From: an uncultured Dysgonomonas sp.
GTDB lineage: Bacteria; Bacteroidota; Bacteroidia; Bacteroidales; Dysgonomonadaceae
Direction of reading: 5' to 3'
Assembly (NCBI GenBank): GCA_900556485.1
Contig: USOX01000001.1
Location: 186,001-250,000, forward strand
Length of the DNA: 64,000 nt
In this document: in pieces, positions 38,923 through 47,997 of the stretch
How positions within the stretch are numbered: position 1 is the first letter of the stretch
Layout: each line of letters begins with the position of its first letter
Notes under the pieces: model-generated
Databases searched by the model: none
What the model was told of the DNA's origin: nothing
Seen by the model: the letters and a program-made list of their open reading frames with translations, nothing else
Translations under genes and position numbers: made by a program

Positions 38923-39676
38923 TGATTTAGATAAAAAAATGCGGGTATATGAGACAGCTCATGATTTATGTGTATTGCCCGAAATGTATATCGTTGCTCG
39001 TATTGATGGGAGAGGCTTTACTAAATTGACCAAAGAGAAGTATCCATTTGAAGCTCCTTTCGATGTCAAATTTCGTGACTATATGGTAGAGACAACAAAG
39101 CATTTGATGAATTGTGGCTTTAAGGTTGTATATGGATACACCCAAAGCGATGAGATATCTCTTTTGTTTGATCATGAAGAGAAGTCGTTTTCGCGAAAGA
39201 CAAGAAAATTAAATTCTATTTTGGCAGGAGAGGCAAGCGCTAAATTTTCTACACTTTTAGGAGGCGTTGCTGCATTCGATTGCCGGATATCCGAGTTGCC
39301 AAGTATAAACAGGGTTTTAGATTATTTCAGATGGAGGAATGAAGATGCTCATCGTAATGCTCTCAATGCCCATTGTTATTGGAAATTAAGACAGGAAGGT
39401 TTTACAGAAAGAGAAGCTACCAAGAGAATAGAAGGTGTGAGTATTGCTGACAAAAACGAACTTTTATTTTCGTATGGTATAAATTTTAATGATTTGCCTG
39501 CGTGGCAAAAAAGAGGGGTTGGCTTTTATTGGAAGATAACAGAAAAAGAAAGTTATAACCCTAAGACAGAAGAAAAAGTGTTGGCAAAAAGAAATACATT
39601 ATTTATTAATTATGATTTGCCTCTAAAAGACAATTACACTGACCTTTTGATTGATATAATAGATAATAAACAATAA
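38912..39676 (+). CDS. Thg1-like 3'-5' RNA polymerase (tRNA-His guanylyltransferase family)
   Basis: 254 residues. Thg1 enzymes add nucleotides to tRNA 5' ends in the 3'-5' direction: G-1 of tRNA-His in eukaryotes, templated end repair in bacterial Thg1-like proteins. YIVARIDGRGFTKLTK (metal Asp32) and YGYTQSDEISLLF (metal Asp80, then Glu81) form the polymerase-like palm. RKLNSILAGEASAKF, FDCRISELP and YFRWRNEDAHRNALNAHCYW follow. The eukaryotic HINNLYN motif reads HRNALN, as expected for the bacterial repair type. It lies 8 bp before hisC and overlaps the kinase gene. Confidence 0.88.
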   Translation: MKFDDLDKKMRVYETAHDLCVLPEMYIVARIDGRGFTKLTKEKYPFEAPFDVKFRDYMVETTKHLMNCGFKVVYGYTQSDEISLLFDHEEKSFSRKTRKLNSILAGEASAKFSTLLGGVAAFDCRISELPSINRVLDYFRWRNEDAHRNALNAHCYWKLRQEGFTEREATKRIEGVSIADKNELLFSYGINFNDLPAWQKRGVGFYWKITEKESYNPKTEEKVLAKRNTLFINYDLPLKDNYTDLLIDIIDNKQ

Positions 39677-39684
39677 CTTAATAT

Positions 39685-40713
39685 ATGGATTTACAACAGT
39701 TAGTACGCAAGAATGTATGGAATATGAAGCCATATTCTTCTGCTCGTGATGAATTTAAGGGTGAAGCATCTGTTTACCTTGATGCAAATGAAAATCCTTT
39801 AAATGATAAATACAATCGTTATCCTGATCCTCTGCAATGGGCATTGAAAGAAAAAATCGGAAAAATTAAAAATATTCACGCAGAGAATATTTTTTTAGGA
39901 AATGGTAGCGACGAACCAATTGATTTGGTGATCCGTGTTTTTTGCGAGCCGCGTATCGACAATATTGTAGCAATAGATCCTACCTATGGAATGTATCAGG
40001 TTTGTGCAGATGTAAATGATATAGAATATAGGAAGGTACTTCTGGATGAAAATTTTCAGTTGGATGCTGAAAAACTTTTGGCAAAAGCAGATGAAAAGAC
40101 AAAGTTGATATTTTTATGCTCACCCAACAATCCTACAGGAAATTTACTGAATAGGACAGAAATAGAAACGATATTGAATACTTTTACAGGAATTGTAATT
40201 GTAGATGAGGCTTATGTGGATTTTTCGTCTGAAGAGAGTTGGATTAATTCATTGGATAAGTATCCGAACCTTGTAGTTCTTCAAACATTCTCAAAAGCCT
40301 GGGGATTAGCAGCCGTGCGGCTTGGAATGGCTTTTGCTTCTCCTGAAATAATAAAGTTATTCAATAAGGTGAAATATCCTTACAATGTGAATATTCTCAC
40401 ACAAAATTTTGTAAATGGAGAACTCGACAAATTGGAGTTAAGAAAGCAATGGGTAGCATCGTTACTAAATGGACGCGATTATTTGATAGATGAGTTATCT
40501 AAGTTAGTTTTGGTTGAGAAAATTTATCCTACCGACGCTAACTTTATATTAGTAAAAGTGGAGGATGCTAACAGGATATATAAACAATTGGCAGATAAGG
40601 GAGTAATAGTCCGAAATCGCAACTCTGTATCCTTATGTGGAGGATGCCTGCGTATAACTGTTGGTACAGAAGAAGAAAATAAAATATTGATAGAAACTTT
40701 ACATAGGCTTTAG
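39685..40713 (+). CDS. hisC: Histidinol-phosphate aminotransferase
   Basis: PLP-dependent transfer of an amino group to imidazole-acetol phosphate. The 342 residues show [64 protein letters not shown] and [19 protein letters not shown] with the PLP-binding Lys. It is preceded by the kinase-Thg1 pair and followed 2 bp later by a lipoprotein gene. Confidence 0.96.
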   Translation: MDLQQLVRKNVWNMKPYSSARDEFKGEASVYLDANENPLNDKYNRYPDPLQWALKEKIGKIKNIHAENIFLGNGSDEPIDLVIRVFCEPRIDNIVAIDPTYGMYQVCADVNDIEYRKVLLDENFQLDAEKLLAKADEKTKLIFLCSPNNPTGNLLNRTEIETILNTFTGIVIVDEAYVDFSSEESWINSLDKYPNLVVLQTFSKAWGLAAVRLGMAFASPEIIKLFNKVKYPYNVNILTQNFVNGELDKLELRKQWVASLLNGRDYLIDELSKLVLVEKIYPTDANFILVKVEDANRIYKQLADKGVIVRNRNSVSLCGGCLRITVGTEEENKILIETLHRL

Positions 40714-40715
40714 GA

Positions 40716-41438
40716 ATGAAATTGATTATTTGTACTCTTGCGCTTCTCTTTTTATATAATTGTAATTCGGGTAAAGAATCGAAAGATGGACAGCCGGCTC
40801 AAAATAATGATTCTATTATTGGACAAATAGAACTGGGTGATACTCTTACAATAGTAATGGATACTGTGAAAATAGATGAGGTGTATGCAAATGAGATAAA
40901 ACCTCATATTGATAAATGGCTAAAGTATTATGATCTGGACATAAACGATTTCAGACATTATACACGGAGGACTTTGCATATTGAGGCTATGAAAACCGAT
41001 ACAACGTATCCTTATTATGGAACGTTTCAGCCCGAAGATGATGTCTATAATCCTATATTGTTCGATTATTCGCCCGATAAATCGAAATATGTAAATCATT
41101 TTGCCTCATTATATGTAGGCTTGGAGGAAGATGGCAAGTATTATTTCAGGGGGTCGGATGATAGTCAGCAGTTGTATTTATTTGACAGAAAGGGAAAGTC
41201 TAAAGTGATGATTTCTTTCCGGGGTATCAGCCAATTTGCTGATGCTATTTTCTGGGTAGATAATGATACATTTGCTCTTGTAGGATACGATTCTATTGAT
41301 GCTCCGGGAATGTATCTCTTAGAAATATATGATTTGAAAAAGGATATCTGTGATAAATATATTCTTAGGAAAGAGTATGGTAAAGAAGAATCTTATGGTA
41401 TGGTGGAAATGAAATCGCGTGGAATTATTATAGATTAA
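40716..41438 (+). CDS. Lipoprotein of unknown function, paralogue A
   Basis: 240 residues with a probable lipoprotein signal (MKLIICTLALLFLYNCNSG, Cys16). The mature protein aligns by eye with the next gene product along most of its length: HIDKWLKYYDLDINDF, ILFDYSPDKSKYVN, YFRGSDDSQQLYLFDRKGKS and QFADAIFWVDNDTFALVGYD. No known domain is recognised. It is tightly packed between hisC and its own paralogue. Confidence 0.7.
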   Translation: MKLIICTLALLFLYNCNSGKESKDGQPAQNNDSIIGQIELGDTLTIVMDTVKIDEVYANEIKPHIDKWLKYYDLDINDFRHYTRRTLHIEAMKTDTTYPYYGTFQPEDDVYNPILFDYSPDKSKYVNHFASLYVGLEEDGKYYFRGSDDSQQLYLFDRKGKSKVMISFRGISQFADAIFWVDNDTFALVGYDSIDAPGMYLLEIYDLKKDICDKYILRKEYGKEESYGMVEMKSRGIIID

Positions 41439-41450
41439 AGATATATATTG

Positions 41451-42101
41451 ATGCGGTTGATTTTATTATTCTTATTTACTTTACTAATAGGTAATTGTGC
41501 AGCTCAGTTTGATAGTATATCACAGGGTGAAGGGGCTATCCCGAAACCTCTTGTTAAGAAGTTGAAACCAGTCTTAAATCAGTGGTTGAATTATTATAAA
41601 GCAGATATTTCTGATTTTTATCAGAGATCGCCATATTCCGAAGTTCGAATAGAACTTTATGATAAGCCTTTTGAAGAAGATACATTATCTCTCCACTATA
41701 AGAAATATGATAAGGTATATGATGGTATATATGTACCTATGTTATATGACTATTCGCCTAATAAGAAATATTATTTGAATGTAAGAGAGACATCTTATGT
41801 TTATGAGGAAGGTGGTAAATGGTATTGTGATGGAGGAGACGACTGTCAGGAAATTTATTTAACGAATAGGAAGTCGCAAAAAAAAGTAATGGTACTTTGG
41901 CTTGGATCAAGCGAATTTGCAGAAGCTGCTATCTGGGCAGATAATAAAACTTATGCAATTGTAGGACGAATTTCTTATGGGGAGAAGCCTTCTCTTTTCA
42001 TATGGATAGGTGGCGTTTTTTATTATTCTGAAAAAGCGGCTATAGGGGATAAATCTTATTTCCGATATGATCTGGAACGGAGAGGGGTTATTACAGATTG
42101 A
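41451..42101 (+). CDS. Lipoprotein of unknown function, paralogue B
   Basis: 216 residues, start taken at ATG 41451 (a TTG precedes it in frame). The signal MRLILLFLFTLLIGNCAAQ has Cys in a lipobox-like IGNC, though cleavage after CAA-Q is possible. The body repeats the pattern of the upstream gene: VLNQWLNYYKADISDF, MLYDYSPNKKYYLN, YCDGGDDCQEIYLTNRKSQK and EFAEAAIWADNKTYAIVG. This is a tandem duplication followed by divergence. Confidence 0.7.
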   Translation: MRLILLFLFTLLIGNCAAQFDSISQGEGAIPKPLVKKLKPVLNQWLNYYKADISDFYQRSPYSEVRIELYDKPFEEDTLSLHYKKYDKVYDGIYVPMLYDYSPNKKYYLNVRETSYVYEEGGKWYCDGGDDCQEIYLTNRKSQKKVMVLWLGSSEFAEAAIWADNKTYAIVGRISYGEKPSLFIWIGGVFYYSEKAAIGDKSYFRYDLERRGVITD

Positions 42102-42119
42102 TAAGGAAGAAGTGGCAGT

Positions 42120-42231
42120 AACTTTATCTATATATTGTTAGTTACAAGTTACTTTGCCCGATTGGCTGTTACGAGTTACAAGAGAAAAAGTGACAACAAA
42201 AAACAATTGAAAATGTGTCACATTTGACTAC
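42120..42231 (+). repeat. Dispersed leader element, copy 4
   Basis: It opens AACTTTATCTATATA, carries AGTTACAAGTTAC and GTTACGAGTTACAAG around TTGCCC-GATT-GGC, and ends GTGTCACATTTGAC. The dyad AAATGTG-T-CACATTT (42211-42225) differs from copies 2 and 3 at one position in each arm, with pairing kept. A similar GTTGCCACTTTTTTATA tail follows to about 42268. It points toward hisB, about 80 bp away. Confidence 0.8.
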
Positions 42232-42309
42232 GTTTCGCTCCGTTGACCGTTGGTTGCCACTTTTTTATAAATAGTATATACAGAAGTAAAATTGAAATAA
42301 AATATATAA

Positions 42310-43425
42310 ATGAAAAAACGAGCTTTATTTATTGATAGGGATGGGACTATAGTTATTGAACCGCCGGTTGATTACCAACTTGATAGCCTGGAAAAGCTGG
42401 AATTCTATCCTAAGGTTATACGTAATCTGTATTTTATTAAGAAGAATCTTGATTTTGAGTTTGTTATGGTCACCAATCAGGATGGTTTGGGAACATCATC
42501 ATTTCCTGAGGATACGTTTTGGCCGGCACATAATAAGATGTTGAAAACGTTGGAAGGTGAAGGTGTAACTTTTGATGATATACTTATTGATAAAAGCTTT
42601 CCGGAAGATAATGCTCCTACCCGGAAGCCTCGTACTGGCTTGTTGGGGAAATATATGTCAGGAGAATATGATTTGGAACATTCTTTTGTAATAGGCGACA
42701 GGTTGACCGATGTAGAGCTTGCTAAAAATTTGGGAAGCAAAGCTATTTTTCTTCGTGAGGATATTGAAATACCATCAGAGCTAAAAACTTATTGTGCCTT
42801 GCAGACTACTGATTGGGATAAGATTAGCGAATACTTATTTGCGGGGGAACGAAAAGCCGAAGTAAAGCGTGCAACAAAGGAAACAGATATTTATATTAGT
42901 CTTAATCTGGATGGGAAAGGACATTGCGATATATCTACTGGCTTAGGCTTTTTTGATCATATGCTTGACCAAATAGGAAAACATTCGGGTATGGACCTTA
43001 CAGTAAAGGTGAAAGGAGATCTTAATGTGGACGAACATCACACAATAGAAGATACCGGATTGGCATTAGGTGAAGCCCTGTATTTAGCTTTAGGAAATAA
43101 ACGGGGAATTGAACGTTACGGCTATAGCTTACCAATGGACGACTGCTTGTGCGCAGTGGCTCTTGATTTTGGAGGGCGTCCATGGTTAGTTTGGGATGCT
43201 GAATTCCGTCGCGAAAAGGTAGGGGATATGCCTACCGAGATGTTTTTGCATTTCTTTAAATCGCTGAGCGATTCGGCAAAAATGAATTTGAATGTAAAAG
43301 CAGAAGGAGAGAACGAACATCACAAAATAGAAGGTATTTTTAAAGCTTTTTCACGTGCCTTGAAAATGGCAAAGAAGAGAGATATCTTTAATTATGAACT
43401 GCCATCAACTAAGGGAGTGATTTAA
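42310..43425 (+). CDS. hisB: Bifunctional histidinol-phosphatase / imidazoleglycerol-phosphate dehydratase
   Basis: Two enzymes of the pathway in one 371-residue chain. Residues 1-170 are the HAD phosphatase ([15 protein letters not shown] with the nucleophile Asp; [17 protein letters not shown] with the metal Asp), and about 180-371 the dehydratase ([55 protein letters not shown]; His pairs bind Mn). The other his genes needed (hisH, hisA, hisF, hisIE) are not in the window. It is separated from the upstream his genes by a dispersed leader element. Confidence 0.97.
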   Translation: MKKRALFIDRDGTIVIEPPVDYQLDSLEKLEFYPKVIRNLYFIKKNLDFEFVMVTNQDGLGTSSFPEDTFWPAHNKMLKTLEGEGVTFDDILIDKSFPEDNAPTRKPRTGLLGKYMSGEYDLEHSFVIGDRLTDVELAKNLGSKAIFLREDIEIPSELKTYCALQTTDWDKISEYLFAGERKAEVKRATKETDIYISLNLDGKGHCDISTGLGFFDHMLDQIGKHSGMDLTVKVKGDLNVDEHHTIEDTGLALGEALYLALGNKRGIERYGYSLPMDDCLCAVALDFGGRPWLVWDAEFRREKVGDMPTEMFLHFFKSLSDSAKMNLNVKAEGENEHHKIEGIFKAFSRALKMAKKRDIFNYELPSTKGVI

Positions 43426-43508
43426 ATAAAAGTGTGTTTTGAGATAATAAATAGGTATATACTACTGTTTTTATAGAAACATTAACTTCTCATTTTTCAT
43501 TTTTTGTG

Positions 43509-43516
43509 TAAGTTTG
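43509..43516 (+). promoter_or_regulatory. -7 box abutting the porin start codon
   Basis: TAAGTTTG matches TAnnTTTG and ends only 5 bp before ATG 43522, so transcription would start at or next to the start codon. Confidence 0.5.
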
Positions 43517-43521
43517 CACCG

Positions 43522-45618
43522 ATGAAAAAATATACATTAACAATACTTATCCTGTTTACGGCTTTTTTTGCTGTAAATGCTCAGAATAAGAATGTTGACT
43601 CTTCTCAGACTGAGGAGCATAGTTATGATGCAGATACTTTGCATGATGATGAACATGATCATTTGTTAGATACAGCAAAAGTCGCTACCCCTTCCATATA
43701 TGTGTGGAAGATAACTCCACGTTTGGGAGAATGGATTTTTGTGCCAAGAGATACAGTTGTATTGAATTTTCATCAGAGTATGCTTGTTGACGGACAGAGT
43801 GTAGCGATGGGATATTTGGGAAATATTGGCTCACCTGCTCAATCCAAGATATTTTTCGATCGTCCGGAACCATCACGATTTGTCTTTCAGGATGCCTTGT
43901 ATTTATGGAGAAAGGGGCCGGAAGACCACTATTTTGTGAATACTAAAATTCCATACTCAAACGTGAAATATCAGAGTGGAGGTGGTGGTGAAAATGCTGA
44001 AAATCGCTTTCAGGGTGAGTTATCAATGAATCCGAACAAAAAGCTGAATTTCGGTTTCGATTTTGATTATATTTATTCACGTGGGTTTTATTATAACCAA
44101 TCGAATAAACAGATAAGTTATGATTTTTATGCCAGTTATATTGGCGATAAATATAAGATGCATGCATATGCACGAAATAGCAATCGTACAATATTAGAGA
44201 ATGGTGGAATTACAGATTTCCTGTACATAACTAATCCTGGTTCGGATGCTCTTGCCGGTTATAGCGGGAATACAAAAGATATTCCTACTCAGATGAAGGG
44301 CATAAACAATAGGCTGCGTGGACGTCATTTCTATGTAACTAATCGCTATGATTTGGGTAATGATCAGGAACAGTATGCAGTAAATGATAGCACTATGGCT
44401 TGGCGGAAGAAGGATAACTATGTACCATTAGCTAGTGCTATTTTTACGACTAACTATTCAGATCAGCGTAGGGTTGTGAGATCTAGTTATAATGATTTGG
44501 ACTCTCTGTATTTTCCTTATTATAAGGTTGTTGATGGACAGAATACTGTAGAGCTAGATTCGGAAGTCGGATCTAAATATTTTGGAGCCCTGGATGATTA
44601 TATGTCCTATTATTCGTTTAAGAATACATTGGCATTAGCTATGAATGAGGGGTTTCGGAGTTGGACAAAGTTTGGTCTGACAGCCTTTATCGAATATGAT
44701 ATGCGTAGATATTCTATACCGGGAGAACTTCCGGGGCTTCATGAAAGGAAAAGTGATGATGCACTTTTTATTGGAGGGGTCTTATCGAAAGAAAAGGGTA
44801 AATATTTGAAATATAGGGCTTCAGCTCAGAAAGATTTGCTTAATGAGGATTATCGTCTGGAGGGGGAAATTACTACAATGATTAATCTTTTCGGAAAGAG
44901 TGTATCAGCTAAAGCAAATGCGTATATTAAGAATATATCGCCAAGTTTCTTTGAAAATAACTTTTCGTCTAAATATTGGAACTGGCAATATGATCTGAAA
45001 GCTACAAGGCGTTGGTATATAGGTGGTGAGATCAGTTTTCCGGAGTTATCTTTTTCGCAAACCAAGATTAGTGGGGGGGTAGAAAATATAGATAATTATA
45101 CCTATTATTTCTATGACAGGAATGAAGATGTAACCTCTCCTGATTATATAGGCAAGCGCCCTCGTCAGGGAAGTGCCAAAGTGATGGCATTACGTTTAGA
45201 CCAAAAATTGAGAGCAGGTATACTAAATTGGGATAATCAGATTGTATATCAATATACTGATAACGAAAAGGTCCTCCCTTTGCCTCAATTAAGTGTATAT
45301 ACTAATTTGTATTTAACCACGAAAATATCGAAAGTACTGACTATACAATTGGGTGCGGATGCGCACTATCACAGCTCTTACTATATGCAGGGGTATGATC
45401 CCCTTACAATGCAATTCTATAATCAGAATGACAGAAAACTAGGTGATTTCCCTGTAACAACAGCTTATCTTAACTTGCATTTGAAGTATACACGTTTCTA
45501 TGTTATGATGTATAATATAACAAATGAAATGTTTAATGGTGAATCTTTCTCTCTCTATCGTTACCCGGTTAATCCCCGGATTCTAAAGCTAGGAATTTCA
45601 TGGCAATTTAATAATTAA
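43522..45618 (+). CDS. Putative porin (outer-membrane beta-barrel)
   Basis: 698 residues. The start is set at ATG 43522 because MKKYTLTILILFTAFFAVNAQ is a signal peptide; a TTG 18 bases upstream is in frame but lies in a promoter box. The mature N-terminus is Asp/His-rich (YDADTLHDDEHDHLLD) and could bind metal. From about residue 130 there are alternating beta-strand patterns with aromatic girdles to a terminal LGISWQF. This fits the putative porin family (Pfam Porin_10) common in Bacteroidota. It lies 7 bp before a solute-binding protein gene. Confidence 0.8.
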   Translation: MKKYTLTILILFTAFFAVNAQNKNVDSSQTEEHSYDADTLHDDEHDHLLDTAKVATPSIYVWKITPRLGEWIFVPRDTVVLNFHQSMLVDGQSVAMGYLGNIGSPAQSKIFFDRPEPSRFVFQDALYLWRKGPEDHYFVNTKIPYSNVKYQSGGGGENAENRFQGELSMNPNKKLNFGFDFDYIYSRGFYYNQSNKQISYDFYASYIGDKYKMHAYARNSNRTILENGGITDFLYITNPGSDALAGYSGNTKDIPTQMKGINNRLRGRHFYVTNRYDLGNDQEQYAVNDSTMAWRKKDNYVPLASAIFTTNYSDQRRVVRSSYNDLDSLYFPYYKVVDGQNTVELDSEVGSKYFGALDDYMSYYSFKNTLALAMNEGFRSWTKFGLTAFIEYDMRRYSIPGELPGLHERKSDDALFIGGVLSKEKGKYLKYRASAQKDLLNEDYRLEGEITTMINLFGKSVSAKANAYIKNISPSFFENNFSSKYWNWQYDLKATRRWYIGGEISFPELSFSQTKISGGVENIDNYTYYFYDRNEDVTSPDYIGKRPRQGSAKVMALRLDQKLRAGILNWDNQIVYQYTDNEKVLPLPQLSVYTNLYLTTKISKVLTIQLGADAHYHSSYYMQGYDPLTMQFYNQNDRKLGDFPVTTAYLNLHLKYTRFYVMMYNITNEMFNGESFSLYRYPVNPRILKLGISWQFNN

Positions 45619-45625
45619 TTAGTCC

Positions 45626-46441
45626 ATGTTGAAGAAAAAAGTATATATAATATTTCTGGTAGCAGTTGTGGTTTTAGCTCTATCGTGGATTTTACTTACG
45701 ATAGATAAGAGACCAGACCAAACACGAGACTATCCACAGATAGAGGCATCAGCGGTATTGAATATTGTTACAGACTATAACTCAGTAGGCTATTTCGTTT
45801 CAGGAGATACATTAGCCGGATTTAACCACGATCTGATTCAATTGCTTCAACTTCAAGTTCCATTCAAAATTGAGGTTCAATTAGAAGCTGGTTTAAATAA
45901 AAGTATAGAAGGTTTAAAAGCTGGTAAATATGATATTCTGGCACGCAATATTCCAATAACATCGGAAATGCGCGACAGTTTAAGCTTTACTGATCCTGTG
46001 GCTCAAAACCGCCAGGTGCTTGTGCAACGGAAAAAAACATATAATGATGAGATAGAACCATTAAGGAGTCATTTGAATCTGGCTAAAAAAACACTATATG
46101 TACCAGCTAACTCTCCTGCAATATTGCGCATACGTAATCTATCGCATGAAATAGGAGATACTATATTTATAAAAGAAGACTCTATATATGGCAGCGAGCA
46201 ATTAATAATGAAAGTTGCAGCAAAGGAAATCGACTATGCGGTATGTGATGAGAAAATAGCATCACGTGTAGCGCAGTCATTACCCGAAATAGATCATTCT
46301 ACATTGATAGGATTTACACATTTGGAAGCATGGGCTGTAAATAGTCAGTCTCCCATATTATTAGATTCGTTGAACGTGTGGATAAGAAGAATTAAAGATA
46401 CACCTGAATATGATAAACTATATAAGAGATATTATAAATAG
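45626..46441 (+). CDS. Family 3 solute-binding-like protein (MltF N-domain type)
   Basis: 271 residues with an N-terminal membrane anchor or uncleaved signal (KKVYIIFLVAVVVLALSWIL). The rest is a single periplasmic-binding-protein fold: LNIVTDYNSVGYFVSGD, GFNHDLIQLLQLQV, YDILARNIPITSEMRDSLSF and LYVPANSPAILRIR. It resembles the N-domain of MltF but has no lytic transglycosylase domain. It is co-transcribed with the porin gene and may bind a ligand passing through it. Confidence 0.75.
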   Translation: MLKKKVYIIFLVAVVVLALSWILLTIDKRPDQTRDYPQIEASAVLNIVTDYNSVGYFVSGDTLAGFNHDLIQLLQLQVPFKIEVQLEAGLNKSIEGLKAGKYDILARNIPITSEMRDSLSFTDPVAQNRQVLVQRKKTYNDEIEPLRSHLNLAKKTLYVPANSPAILRIRNLSHEIGDTIFIKEDSIYGSEQLIMKVAAKEIDYAVCDEKIASRVAQSLPEIDHSTLIGFTHLEAWAVNSQSPILLDSLNVWIRRIKDTPEYDKLYKRYYK

Positions 46442-46685
46442 TAAAATATAAGTAATCTCGATGATATATAGTTTTATTTGATAATACTGGTTATAACTGC
46501 TTTTTGTGTAAGTTATGACCTTATGTTTTAATCTTTTCGATTCTTTTTTTGATAAAAAATGATTAAAATTGCTATCTGGACTTTGCAATGACGTAAAAAA
46601 AAAGTAACTTCGTCAGCTTTAATGACGCAGATGTATTTATTGTTTATTAACAATAGTATTTACTGTAATTAATAAAATCTAACAA

Positions 46686-47876
46686 GTGGAATCATTCTTT
46701 CGGACACATAGGTATTTAGTAGAACATCTTGAAGGGGTTATCCCCAGATTGCTGATGAAACAGATAGACTGGTCTCAGCGATTGATAGGAATCAAGGGTA
46801 CCAGAGGCGTAGGCAAAACAACTTTTCTTCTACAATATGCGAAAGAATCTTTCAATCTGGATAGAAGGGATTGTTTGTATATAAATATGAACCAATTCTA
46901 TTTCACAGTTAGAACTATTACAAGTTTTGCTCAGGAGTTTGTAGAACGAGGAGGGCGTACTTTATTGCTCGATCAAGTATATAAATACCCAAACTGGTCG
47001 CAAGAATTGCGTGAGTGTTACGAATTGTTTCCTCAATTGAAGATCGTGTTTGCCGGATCAACTTTAATGAAGTTGAGTGAAGATACAGAGATATCATCCA
47101 TTGTAAATGCTTATAATCTAAGGGGATTTTCTTTCAGAGAATTTCTTAATATTCTTCATGGAAAGAATTTTCCGGCATATTCGTTAGACGATATAGTACA
47201 GAATCATCAGAAAATAGCAGCAAGTATATGTGCTGAAGTTAGACCATTAGACCATTTATGGTCATATATGCATCATGGATATTATCCGTTTTTCTTAGAA
47301 AAACGGAATTTTTCAGAAAATTTACTTAAAACGGTAAACATGATGCTAGAGGTAGATGTTCTAGCTATTAGGCAAATAGAGCTTACATATTTGCCTAAAT
47401 TAAGAAAGCTATTGTATCTGCTATCTCTATCTTCGCCGGGTAAACCCAATATAAGTCAGCTTAGTATAGACTGCGAGATATCAAGGGCTACAGTTACAAA
47501 CTATTTAGAATATTTACGCAGTGCCCGTTTGATAAATATGTTATATAGGGAAGGAGAAGAGTTCCCTAAGAAACCCGATCTGGTTTATATGCATAATACC
47601 AACCTGATGTTTCCCCTTAAAATATCATCAGTTTCGGATCAGGCTCTTCGAGAGACATTTTTTTATAACCAGATACATCATAGTGATAGTAAACTGAAAA
47701 AAGGCCTGAAAAGCGGACAGTTTATAGTCGAGAATAATGATGAGGTATACAAATTTAAGATTGAAGGAAATAGGTCGAGAGGCAAAAATAAAACTGAAAT
47801 ACTTTATGCTGTTGGAAATCTGGAAACGGGTGAGCAAAATGTAATTCCTTTATGGATGTTTGGTTTTTTATATTAG
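46686..47876 (+). CDS. AAA ATPase of the DUF4143-associated type
   Basis: 396 residues from a GTG start. RLIGIKGTRGVGKTTFLLQY is Walker A, RTLLLDQVYKYPNWSQELRE includes the Walker B region, and KIVFAGSTLMKLSE is the sensor. The C-terminal part holds a winged-helix segment (PNISQLSIDCEISRATVTNY) and a DUF4143-like end. Such ATPases are common in Bacteroidota and of unclear role; they are often acquired. It stands alone between a 245-bp leader and the PFOR gene. Confidence 0.82.
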   Translation: MESFFRTHRYLVEHLEGVIPRLLMKQIDWSQRLIGIKGTRGVGKTTFLLQYAKESFNLDRRDCLYINMNQFYFTVRTITSFAQEFVERGGRTLLLDQVYKYPNWSQELRECYELFPQLKIVFAGSTLMKLSEDTEISSIVNAYNLRGFSFREFLNILHGKNFPAYSLDDIVQNHQKIAASICAEVRPLDHLWSYMHHGYYPFFLEKRNFSENLLKTVNMMLEVDVLAIRQIELTYLPKLRKLLYLLSLSSPGKPNISQLSIDCEISRATVTNYLEYLRSARLINMLYREGEEFPKKPDLVYMHNTNLMFPLKISSVSDQALRETFFYNQIHHSDSKLKKGLKSGQFIVENNDEVYKFKIEGNRSRGKNKTEILYAVGNLETGEQNVIPLWMFGFLY

Positions 47877-47997
47877 AAAGGAAATAACTATACAATAAAT
47901 ATAGTAAAAAAGGATAAGTAATTAAATACTTATCATCGGTGTTTTGAGGTAAAATAATAATGTAAACTAAAAAAAGATAATCAACTATTACAGAAGT

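Noticed and set aside
46441..46685. Possible regulatory RNA in the 245-bp gap before the AAA ATPase gene
   Set aside because: No hairpin with T tract, no repeat and no convincing promoter box (only TAACTTCG near 46.6 kb); nothing to support a feature.
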